DNA from: Stichopus chloronotus | Taxonomy: Eukaryota; Echinodermata; Holothuroidea; Aspidochirotida; Stichopodidae | Assembly (NCBI GenBank): GCA_021234535.1 | Contig: CM037850.1 | Span: 16,849,990 to 16,913,989 of the forward strand | DNA: 64,000 nucleotides | Direction of reading: 5' to 3' | Shown: one piece after another, positions 18,551 through 30,600 of the stretch | How positions within the stretch are numbered: the stretch's first letter is position 1 | Layout: the number at the start of each line of letters is the position of its first letter | Position numbers and translations under genes: made by a program | Notes under the pieces: model-generated | What the model was told of the DNA's origin: nothing | The model's input: only the letters and a program-made list of their open reading frames with translations | Database searches by the model: none

Positions 18551-20272
18551 CGTTGCGTGATAACAAAAGGTCACACCAGTATGCTGGTATGAGCTAATAA
18601 AAATGCAAAAAGAAGTTGAATAACTTCTGAGTTCTCCGAATACTGGCGATCGCGTTTTTTTTTTTTTTGGAAAATTACAAACCTGTTGGTGGCACAGGGG
18701 GAGGCAATATTGTTTTCCAGGGGGACGTCACCCCCTCCCTGGTCCGCGGTGGCGTCCCCACCACAGTTCAGTTACCTAGGCTGACGGCTGTAGACACATT
18801 CCTGTGGTATACCCTGCACTGTCAGGCTCACTCGCATATGTAACATGAAGAACACCTAGTGGAATGCAGTAAAGGCCATTTAAATAATAAGGACCTCTTT
18901 AGGCACTTTTCCCGGACCGGATTAACAGATACCACGGATTTACATAATGTAATGGTGGTATGAGACCGTCAGTTTTGCATTTTCATCAAACTTTGAAAGT
19001 CAAATCCGTCCAAAAAAAAAGAAAGAAAAAAAACAGACGTCAATAGATAAATAGACAATTCCAAGAGATTATCATCCCGGGTTTCACACGGCAATTTTCT
19101 GAAGTGTCAACTCTCTTCTAGATGCCCGTCAATGGTCTAAGTTAAGGGTCGTGGCGTTCTCGTACAATGTGATATATTCACAAAGAAAGATACGGCTTTA
19201 CTCAATTCCATAATTCGTATGAGAAATCCATTGGAACTGTTTTTTTTTTTTTTTTTTTTTATCGTTTAACCGTTCTATGCCTCTCAACGTTTGAAACTTC
19301 TTTAACAGAACTAGGCCTATCTAATGGAAACTGAATAATATGATGCAGGCCTGATTTAAAAAGCAGTCGGATTTAACCTTGATCGATATTTCGATGAAAG
19401 TTTTTTTTTGTGTGTGTGAATTTAATGTCACATTGTTACTAACTCCGTACATTCTGCAAGCTTCATTGAAGGGGTAATAGAGTGTTTACAATGCACCAAC
19501 ATGACATTCAAAGAAAAACAGATTTAAATCATTGTCGAATCATTCAGGCTCATCGATAAACATCTCCTGTACAAAACGTCTCCTCAAAAACTTGCCACAT
19601 ATACTCAGGTAGGATGCTTTGCTGAATAACTTTGGAAATAGTCAGTAAAACGCTTTTGCTCGTAAAACATCTTTGCTTCTAATGATCAACTGTATTGAGG
19701 GTTTAAGATGAGTTTTAGAAGACGTATCATTTGAATTTTTGAAAGTGTGGGTGAGCAAATTATTCCTGCAATTAATAACTGAATTTCTACCTGTGAGAAA
19801 CTTATTTCTTGAAAAGGTGGCCCACGTTCCTCCCTAAATCTAAATAATCCATCATTCTGTGTCCACAAATATTGGTTTCAAAGATATGATTTCTCTGTAA
19901 AACAGCCTTACTTCCATGGCAAAACCTGCAAATCCCGCCCAGATTATGGGTCAGTCATACATATTTTATGAGAATAAAGAAGGTTGGCTTATGACTAATC
20001 AATGATACTTTGTCATAGGAGTACGCTGACACTAACAGCAACTACTCAACTCTCTACAAGGGCAATCGAAAAGCAGCTAGATGGAACAGGGTAGCTTGTC
20101 TTTAAACAAAGAAACAAAATATCGTCAGACAACATTTTATACTAGAAAATTGCCTTCTTGGAAAGCTAACATTTCATATTCATCATTAAAACAGATTTGA
20201 TATGACACTTCAAAATCAAAAAGTTTTACAACACATGAATGAGGGAGAGGGCAGCACCTACAGAAATGCAGG

Positions 20273-20660
20273 TTAAAGGGGAACTGTAGTGGGTGTTGCA
20301 ATCTCAACTGTACACTTAATGTACATATATTTACAAACAATAATGACAGTAATGGCATTATTTTCGTAATTACTTCTTTCTAAATATAACGTCAAACTTT
20401 CCGCCGTTGTTGTACAGCGTATTGCCATTTTGGAAATGTAATACGTATCACATGCACGGGCAATACTACGTGATACAGGCAGGTGCACGTGTGACGTCAA
20501 AATCACATAATTTTGCAACATGGCGACTTGCAGGTGAATAAAAGGTAAATTCATAAAACCTTCATATTTTCTTGGACGTGAATTTATTGTACTATCCAAT
20601 CTTGTTTTCATATTGAAAAAACTATACTATTTGGAAGGCTGTTCAACGGTTTTCCTTTAA
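20273..20660. mobile_element. TTAA-flanked MITE-like element 1
   Basis: TTAAAGGGGAAC at the left and the inverted CCTTTAA at 20654-20660 bound a 388-bp block with no coding capacity. The ends match for only about 10 bases before diverging, so the terminal repeats are weak. Internally it carries TGACGTCA and CACGTG-like inverted motifs. The TTAA target would fit piggyBac-like or Kolobok-like non-autonomous elements. Confidence 0.45.
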
Positions 20661-21528
20661 AAATGAGGTCAGGAAAAATGCTTGTTTATTTCAAACTTTA
20701 TATGAGGTTGGTGGAGGTGGGGAAGTTGGCTTTGGGTGTTTGTACACAATGGTAACTTGAGTCATGAGTCCTTCCATTGATTAGCAGCAGGAAGATACTT
20801 AGTGTGTCCTGCATAGAGAGATCAACTGGTTTGTTGCTAACTTTGATATGTGGCCTCAGATGACAGGTATGCTCGTAATGTCCCAAAGTCACATCAGTGA
20901 TGGAAAGTGGTGACACTGTAAAAGTAAACATGACACAGAATTAAGGGGAAGTGACACACAGTGGTTACACCATGACACACAGTGATTAAGGTTAGTGTCA
21001 CACAGAGGATTACACCAGTCAAGACACCTTTATCTCATCAGTAGCACAAACAGATTCATTTCAATCACTGATGTATGCAGGCAATAAAGGCACACTTGAG
21101 AGAGGAGACACAAAGGTTTATCTACATGATCCTTTCTATATTACTTGTAATATTTAACTTGAATTTAACAAATAACTTAAGTAGTTTAAGAAAATGAATG
21201 AAAAAGACCTGCATTTATTAAGCAGTAAAAACTTGCAAACATCTTTTTTTTGCTCTTCTCCTCCTCTGAAATTTTTCCTCTAAATCATAACATCACAAGA
21301 ACTGAATCTAGTAATTCCAAGATATACTGATAAGCTGAGGGTGTCGTCACTTGAGAAGTTCATGCTGAATTGCTTGTTGCAGATCAAATACAAACAGGTC
21401 GAACATCCAGAGTTAACATTGATTTTCATCACAATATACAGCAGGATTATTGGTATTCTTAATTGTAATTGTACTCAATACACATCTGCTTCTACTATCT
21501 ACCTTTATGAGGATGAATGCTTGAACAC

Positions 21529-21534
21529 TTTATT
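21529..21534 (-). terminator. candidate polyadenylation signal of CUEDC2
   Basis: AATAAA on the minus strand about 80 bases downstream of the CUEDC2 stop at 21614-21616. This supports a short 3' UTR and a genuine stop there. Confidence 0.5.
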
Positions 21535-21613
21535 TTTAATTTTTCTATCCTCTTGGCTCGTGTCTTCACATCTATTTATACGAGAAACGCACTCAAAACT
21601 CATATCAGAGTAA

Positions 21614-24600
21614 CTATTCACTATTCTTTGTCTCAAAGTACTTCTCGCCTTTATTGGTAACCGGTCTGCTGTCATAGTAACGTACCAACTTTTTCTTTTC
21701 CTGCGTTGAATGAAAAGAGAAGACAACATCATATTAATGAAAAGAAATGACAGAAAAATAGAAGCTCAGTTGCTGGAGGTCTTAATGCATTTTACATTAC
21801 ATTGTTCAAGGACTACAGACTACAAGATAACAGACTAAAACTTACAGATTAGCTGATAAATTCAGAATACTAACAAGATTTACTAATTTAAATGTGACCA
21901 TGCTACAACAACTGATCCAAACATTGGTTTATGTCAACAGGGTTAGGAATTAGGGTTAGGAGATTGAAAGTGAGGGAAATAAAACCTGGTTACTGCCAAC
22001 AAATTCAAAGTACTAACAAAATCAATACTGTTAAATCTGACTGCACCATCAACCAATCATTAATGCTGATTTCATGATGTCTACAAACTAATGCTTCAAT
22101 GTTGTTTTCAACATTTTCAATCATATTTGTGGATGGAGCAGTCTTTCTTAAGGCAGGTGACAGTAAGTGTTTGCACCAGTTACTCAAACAACAATATCAA
22201 ACCTGGTCCTCAAACTGTTACCTGGATCCTATCTTTCACCTAAAACATTGCACATTAGACACAAATGACCAAAACTTTTATCAGGGTTGGATTTTTAACA
22301 CCCAATCATTACTACATTCACTGAACTAAATTCAGCATGCATGCCTCACTATGGATACCTCATTTTAATGCCACACATAAAACACATTTGCTATTTTAAT
22401 ACAAAGGAAAATGTTATATTGGGACTCCACAGTGAACTCATAGTCTATCAGAAGTTATATTTTCTGGTGTCCGACCTGACTGTGGATTGTGGGTGTTCAA
22501 ACCTGGTGCAAACACTCGTGAACGTAGTGTCTACACATCATGCAGTAAGAATCAGTGTTTATGACGTTTTGTGTGCAGCATACTTTATCAAAATACAATA
22601 TGTAATAACCTAATGTGTAATAGATTCATAATGTGCAACAAACAATACTGACAATCTTCTAACATGATAATAACAAAATGAACATTCTTTCTGTGGTGAT
22701 TTGCTTTATACATACCGTACCAGTTCTGGGATAAAAGTAATTTGGTGATCATGTTCAGTGCTATTACAATCATGGTTTTAATTCTCTCCTAACACTTGTA
22801 GGACTTATACAGAAATAAAATCATACTGTATTTAAGATGACAAACAAAAAAGGCATACTTTTCTTAAAGGAGAGTAAGAAGGGTACTAAAACCTAATTAC
22901 TGATATATCTCAGATGTCACAAGACAAAAAAAAAAAGATCGACAGACTCACAGGCTTTGGGAGGAATGGACGATGTTCTTTGGTGTGTTCGTCTGCATCA
23001 ACAAATGCATATTTCTGAAGCAGGAGCTGTCGCTGTGTTTTATCATCTATCACCTTTGAACGTGGAAGCTAGTAGAGACATGGAAAAGAAACAGAATGAA
23101 AAACATTTAATATATCAATAATTTAAGAGAAACAGACAATATTCATTCCATTTGGTCATATTTCAGAATGCTTCAAAAGCATGTGGACAAACAAAGAAAA
23201 AGACAAAAAAAAAACTATTTTATGTGCTCTTTGATCATGCACTAACTCTGGTTGCCAAGGATACCAAACTGGACAAATCATTTATTGGCTTGTGCAGACC
23301 ACTGCTTACTCTGCAGCACAGGATTGCGTGAATCCCGCATTTGTCCCCTGAATCCCATGCAAAGATAAATCCTAAGCGGGAAAATCGGGCACACTTTTCC
23401 AAAGCTGAGGTGATAGCTAAAATTAAAAATACACAAAAGAAATTGTAACAGAATCTTTACCAAGTGACAACTCCCTCTTTGATTCTGAGAGTTCCTTCCA
23501 AAATTTTTTTAGAGAGGAATTTCCCTCCCAGGTTCAAATCCTTAGCAAGAACACTGTTGTGCATCCATGTTAATGACATGATCTCATACATCCTACTTTC
23601 AAGTTCACATTTTCATATATTTTCCACGACAGTAACGCTCACATGACCTTGATCCGAATTTGTAGTAAAGTACAAATGATGCCAAAAGACCAATTTGTCA
23701 TTTACAATGCTGGTATCGTAAAACACAATACAGAAACAGTCAAATCAGAAACATTTTCTTTCTGGAATTGTGCAAAACAGAGTAGTGATAATTAATCATA
23801 CTAATTCTCCCAAGCAAGTCAAATATTTTAGGGAATGACAAATCAGAGTTTCACTGTAATGCATCTTTGGCTTCTACACACAACTTATTTGTATTCGATG
23901 CTGCACAGACATAGGGATAACTGTCAAGATGAAAGGAGAAGAGCCATCCTCAATTGCTGCAAATTGGAAGAGGAGCTCTGCAGGTGTCCCAGGAAGCCAA
24001 TCCATGTGACAAAGGTTCAAGAAATTGTGTACTAACCAAAACATCTCGTGATGACTGGTTCATTTTGAAATGGTCATGTAATTGTGCCATCACGTAATTG
24101 TGTAATCACATAAGTGATCAAACTGGTGTTTGGCATGTACAAAACAAAAAACACATCAAGATGAATTCTGAATTCAGTGACACAAAATCCAGCAAAGAAT
24201 GCAAAGTATGTGAAACTGGGATGTTCAAGACAATCCCCCCCCCACACCCCAAGAAAAAAGAGAGAAAACAACTACTGAATCAAGCACGTATAACGAGGAA
24301 CTTACTTTATCTAAAACTGTGTTTCCTTGTATATCTCCACAATTCACTCTCTCCATCAGAAGCTGAACGGCAACCTCCAAGTCACCCTTGGCTATGGACA
24401 AGCATTGTTGAGCATCGATACGAGATGCAGCAGGGAAGAGTTCCAGGAGAGAATGCTCCGAATCTTTACTCTTAGGATCCTGCAGATTACCAAACCGCAA
24501 AAAAACACATCTCATTTGAAATCAATCTTATTGTCAAGCGGTAACTTTACTGATAACAGTTAGATCAGAATTAAGCATTGCTTCTTTGTAAATCTATAAT

Positions 24601-27600
24601 ATTTTGTGAGCAGGAACTGTTTGATGTTTAACAAAATCATTTGAAAGTTTTACTTTGTTTGGCATGCCATGTACAAATGACACAACCTCTTTGTCTATTT
24701 GAACACACCGTCTCAGAAATTTTGACAACTTCAAACAGCAAATAGTTAAAAATGGAATTTTCTTCTTGGTCTTGGGGGAAAATCTGTGGTCCTTTCAATG
24801 AACAGGTATGGGTGGGTGTAGGCAGGTAGTATTCTGGATACAGATCCCTCCACACAATAAATGATGTATGATGCGGTGGAAATGGCAATTTTAACAATAC
24901 AGGAGAGAGGTTTGAGGGATAAAATACCTCAGTGGTTCTGATTTTTAGGAATTGATGAAAACAGGTTAATTTTCACATGCATTAATTATGTCCAGAAGAG
25001 AAAGAAGCTTTACTGACTTCATTAAGAGCACTGGCGGGTATGTGTTTGTGTTTTTCTAGGACAGGTTTCTCTGTTTGAGATGAATTTCTGTCTCCATCCT
25101 CTTTTTTGCTCTTCCTCCTCTTCTTCTGTTCTTTATTTTTAGACTTTGCTGTAAAAATTATCTGGAAGGATGAAAAAAATAATTACAGTCTCCAACAGAT
25201 AAGCATGTGATAGATAATATAATATGATGACATTACCCAACTAGGATGATTGGAAGAACAAACATGATGCTAACTGGAACTCAAGTTTACAGTTCTTTAC
25301 AAAGGGTTATGAACATCATTTTCCTCTGTTCTTTCTTGTGGGTAATGACCAGAGGTCCACCACCTGCCAATGAATAAACATCCACACGCTGTGATAGTAA
25401 ATAAGTGAGGGCAGTAGACCAAAAGTGGTCAATCATCACACAATTCAGCATAGAGTTATGGTGCAGAGAAAGTTGAGGTGTAATGGTAATGTACCAAAAA
25501 CAGTGCCAAAACTTGAAAAATGTCACAAAAAAGTCAGAAAAGGAGAACAGCACTCAAGATGTGAGGAAGTACTTTACAACAATTACGACAACAAAATAAT
25601 TAATCCTCAGGGATCATCTCACCGGAGTTTGAATACTCTGGGCAGACTTCTCTTCTTTCCTTCCTCTTCTTGATTCCTCCAAGGTCATCTTTTCAACGAG
25701 CATCTCAACTGCTTGTTCCAGATCTCCTCTACAATATGCCAATGTCTTTGTTATCTCTTGATCACTTGCGTCCGGTACGATCTCTCGAATCATCTGGTGG
25801 TGGTCGTTTACCCCTGGTGTGAATTTCATGTCACTAATGCCAGAGTCTTCCAAAGACAATTCTTTACATTTATCTTCCAGTTCTGACTGACAGCAGACTA
25901 TCCTGGGAGGAGGTGATTGTATTGGGAGTTTCCTCCAGTCCCTCGTCCTCTCCTGCACCTACTTTGTCTGAGCCGTGGAGGTGTTCTACCTCTGCATCTT
26001 CCATCTTGGAACATTGGCAGTTGTTTCCAGTGGTACCTGAAAAGGCTGAATGTTCTTCTGATGTGGTTTCTGTCTCTGGGTGGTGGGTGTCTGCCTCATA
26101 GCAGATGACAGAAATGCGGTCCTGAAAATTAGATTCAGTTTTCACGTATTTTTTTCTTGTTGTATTCTGAGAGTTGCTTCAGGAAAGGAACACCTCACCA
26201 CAATGTGCTGCTGTACATAATAAAGTTACGTATAGCAGATTCATAATTTGCTAAAAAATGTATACTGAAAAAAAAAGAACCTTTCTCCCATCTCACAAGC
26301 AATTGGTTTTGTGCAGCGCTTGGTGAACTCACAACAATAAAACACATGTATGTCCTTCATTGTCCTTGGATAATTTAAGGAGTGAAAGATTGGTGAAGCT
26401 GTTAAGTCACATCTAATGAAAGCAACACGATCTATTTTCTGTATTTTCTTTCAACAATGAAAGGACATAAAGACATTGCAAAGTTTTGCAAAGATGTTTG
26501 TATTATTGTCCACTAAAACTTCAAATAGTTATTAATTTAACACGGAAAGGATTTCAACGGTCAGGATTCTCATTCCGTACAGATCCTATCAACAAATAGA
26601 GTTATCTTGAAAAGTAGTAGAGTAACATGGCGACAACTGTACCTCTCTGGATGAGTCATCGGATCCTTCGTCCTGAGGTAGTCTTTCATGATGACTAGAT
26701 ACAACATCAGAGATGATATCAAGGTGATCATCTGAAAAAATGGGAAAAGCACAGAGGTAAAAAAATGATCAACTTAAAATCAAGTTTAAGAACATCTTAA
26801 ATATAACTTCCAGTGAGATATCTGACTACTAATGCATGAACAGTAGATAACTGAGTTGGCTACTGTGTGTACTTCAAAGTCATTCACTTTACAGTTTGTA
26901 GAACCAGAAAGTCAATTCCTTGATACTATTCATGAAAAACAAGAGACAATATACTTATTTTGAAGTTCAAACTTCTTACCTTCCTTAAGACACCCTGTCT
27001 ACATGGTTTTCAAACTACAAGCTCAAGTGAGATATCTTTGTTAATGATTTTTTACACTGTAACCTCTGGTGACTGCAAATGACCTTTGACCTCCATGAAA
27101 AACAGAAGGGATCATCAACTCACAATGGACAACATAAACATTATTTTGAAAGTCTACCAATTTTCCCTTAAAGACGTTCTACGCTTACAAGGTTTCCACA
27201 CTAAGATCCCCAGTGACTTCATGTAACTGCTTGCTCCATAAAGAATTGGCAAACATCAAACACTCATCAATGGCCAGTAAAGTGGACAATTTTAAGTTCT
27301 GGCAACTTTAGTTGCTTATATATCTTCCTTAATAGTTTACAACACTTTAGACATTGCCAACTTTCTTTTTTGAAGTAACATCTTTACAAGGTTTTCAAAC
27401 TACTGTATGACCTCTTTTGGCCTCCTGTGATAATTGATCTGCATACAAAATGACAGCCATCATCCACTCATCAGGAACTACTGACGTCTACAGTTTGAAG
27501 TTCCAGTAACATTCCAATTACTGAGATATCATCCTTAATAGGTTTTCATACCTTAAAGGGGAATTCCAGTCAAGCAACATGTCTTCTGACTTATTTAAGC

Positions 27601-30600
27601 CATTTCAAACCATTTTCAGTGCGAACAATACCTTGAGGATAAAGAAAATGTAATCTTTAGTAAGTACTAAGTGAACCTTTTCAGAGACGGGAATAAGCCA
27701 TGTAATTACGAATTATGTAGGACAGTCAGGATGGTCATCATGGATTAGATCTGGTCGTCGAGTACGTCACAAGCCTCAGAGATCACAGTCAATTACATCA
27801 TAATGGCGGGGCCCTTTGTGTACATGCATGGTGTTAGAAACTCTGTTGGGCAGGAATTTTGAATGTACCATATTGCCCATGAGAAGTTCATTTCAAAAGG
27901 TCAAGAATGAAGTGAAAATAATTTAAAATGCCTTAAATAAGTCAGAAGACATGTTCCTTGACTAGAATTCCCCTTTAAGATTTGGTGACCTACCATGAGT
28001 GACCTCCATGAACAATGATATGGATCATCTCCTCACAATGGACACAACTCACTCACCAACTTTGAAGATCAAGCACCCTTCATGCTTCATGTCTTGCAAG
28101 CCACACATACACACACACGCACATCCAACATTACAACTGTATAGATTCCTTCTACCTTCAGCAAGGAATCAAAAAGTAAAAACATGAATTCAAGACAAAC
28201 ATTTTGAGTGTAGTGTAGGTGTTAGTAATTCAAAATACTTTAATTTGATTGTGCATGCACACATTGTGATCTAGAAGTGAACAAACCTGAAGTAACAAAA
28301 AAGGACTAGAAAACACGGATGAGATCTTACAGACACAATAATGGAACATGGTTTTTGCAATAAAACAAGCTTCAGAATCAAAACAGTAGTCTGCAATGCC
28401 ACAGTACATGTTGCCATGGAAACAGGACTAAACTATAACTGGAATGTAATAATGAAAATGCAGGAAGATGCTGTGCAAAAAACCTGGAATTCAGGAAACC
28501 CAACATGATATCATGGTATAAGTAGATTTTGTGCACGATAGTTGTTGACCAGACTACAGTAAAGACAAACTGACAGACACATGTTGCAATAATTTCTGGC
28601 CAACAAAGGCAAAAACTCAATTTTCTTCAGTGACTGCACCTATGCAAGAGTGTCTCTGGTACAGCAATCAAAAGGAAAAAAACTAGAAGAAATGTGGTTA
28701 TGGTATCCGGAACGACATTTTTTCCACTGTTTATGGAAGCAACAGATTGTAAAGCTAATTTTCCGTCTTGCTGTCATTTCCATCCATCCATTATTATTAG
28801 CCTGCGAAGTAACTGACTCTGGACATTTATGTGCTAAGCTTCACAGCCTACTGAGCTGTAATAGCTCCATTTACAGCCTAAATGCTTTACATTCTGCTTG
28901 AAGTGGAGTGTAAGACTAATGAGTGAACACACAGCCTATTTTAGGGTAGGCCTACCCTTCTTTCTCTCAGTCAACGCAGATCATCTACATTTAACTTGAC
29001 CTGCCTAGCACTGAGAAACCAAAATATGACACCACAAACAGATTAAACAAAAGGAAAAGCTAAACACCCCACTCACAAACAACTCCCAAGCACAATAGTG
29101 CGATCAGCAGGCACCTAAGGTATGGCTTCACCGTGCCATGCCCTACAAACAGCTCAAAGAGCATACCAAGGAGTTCATACACTCAACAACACACATGTAA
29201 ATAAATATTCTGCATTCTGTTATCAACATAAAATGCGCATACTGTATCCTCTACTACACAAGTAATATTGACCTCTTATTATTCATCCTTGGTGGTATTT
29301 GGACAAATTGCATCACTGTTGGAAAGTATATTATGTACTAAAATAAGAAACACAAATTGAAATATTGATTATCCCTTTTAACACATAACAATCTCTGAAT
29401 GATCGCATGAAATTTCAGGATGTCTAGTCTTGCACATGATGATTGACATTTGATCTACAATATTCAAATGTTTCCAAAGTGAAACACCTAAATGTTCACA
29501 TTGTTTGGTGAATGACCAATGATTTTAACCATGACTGCTTCATTATGATCTGCATATGATAACAAATGTTCCAAACAAAATGACACGTCTTGTAATATGC
29601 TACTTTTACAGATAAACTGGGACAAAGAAAACGTCAAATGACATGCCCTCGGTTAGCGACTTGTTTACAGAACACTATTGCTTCCACAAACATTAAAATT
29701 AATTAGTTATATTAAGTTTTGGAAGTTCACTATGAAATTGTGGCTTCTAAAATTTGTAAGAATTTGTGTTCATTTCGAGTGATCAACTGATTTTTTATTT
29801 TTAAGTTTAACACTTAAATGGCTTGTGTGTGTGATTCCATAAGAATGAGCTTTCTCAACATAATGTCTCTGCTGAAACATATGATATCAAAGTACAAGGT
29901 ACCTAGAACTATGCAATTGAAGACAAAGGTTTATTTATATCTCTCGAAAGAGATAATACTGCTCATATCAGGAAATTATTTAGTAAATATTTGATGCAGC
30001 ACAAACAGCACAAAATTTAACCATCTGCAGTGCAACAACATACAACTGAGCCAGAGTAAGTCCCAAGGAGGTGGCAATTGGGAAAGGATGTAATACAAAG
30101 AATAGACCCCCCATGACTCCGGGCCAAGAATAGTTTGATGTCTATATCTACACATCACCATGCATTTACAGCCCTCTTTGAATGTACAGTATTTCTAGCC
30201 CACTATTTTACAAATTCTAATGTAATGAGTGATCACATGTGGCCTAATGTTGCTGCTGTGCTATATAGCTTTTTCCTTTTTGCAACTAGGACAACTTTAC
30301 ACATAACCAAGTGTTTATCAAAGGGGAGGGGGATAACCGAGAATTTATCAAAGGGGAGGGGACCCTTCCCAACAGACCCCTCCCCCAGGACTGCATCTAC
30401 TGGCAGGGGTCATGTTTCTACACTAGCCATCGTATCCCCCATATCACTGCCCTCCTATTAGAAACAGTTGTCTCATCCTGCTTCCTCACGAGGAACCCAG
30501 ACGATAAGACTGACTAGAGTCATGGTTTTGCTAGCAACCATTTTTGTTGGTATTATTGAAAGATGTATGTCATGATGAGATTAACTACTCAATGCAGTCA

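Larger units (their letters stand above)
16906..21528. other. intergenic between RPL36A and CUEDC2
   Basis: No supported gene. The region holds transposon-like GC-rich patches at 17330-17480 and 18690-18790, a GACA/GATA/GGAC microsatellite at 18311-18550, a T run at 19238-19260, and a TTAA-flanked element at 20273-20660. Confidence 0.55.

Noticed and set aside
18257..18574. Two long minus-strand open frames rich in Ser, Cys, Leu and Pro
   Set aside because: They are translations of the GACA/GATA microsatellite and have no independent support.
23524..23550. GGTTCAAATCC as a pol III B box
   Set aside because: No A box at suitable distance, and the other copies of the repeat do not keep the motif.
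27020..28110. CRISPR-like array from regular repeats
   Set aside because: Units are long, diverged and without constant spacers, in a eukaryotic intron.
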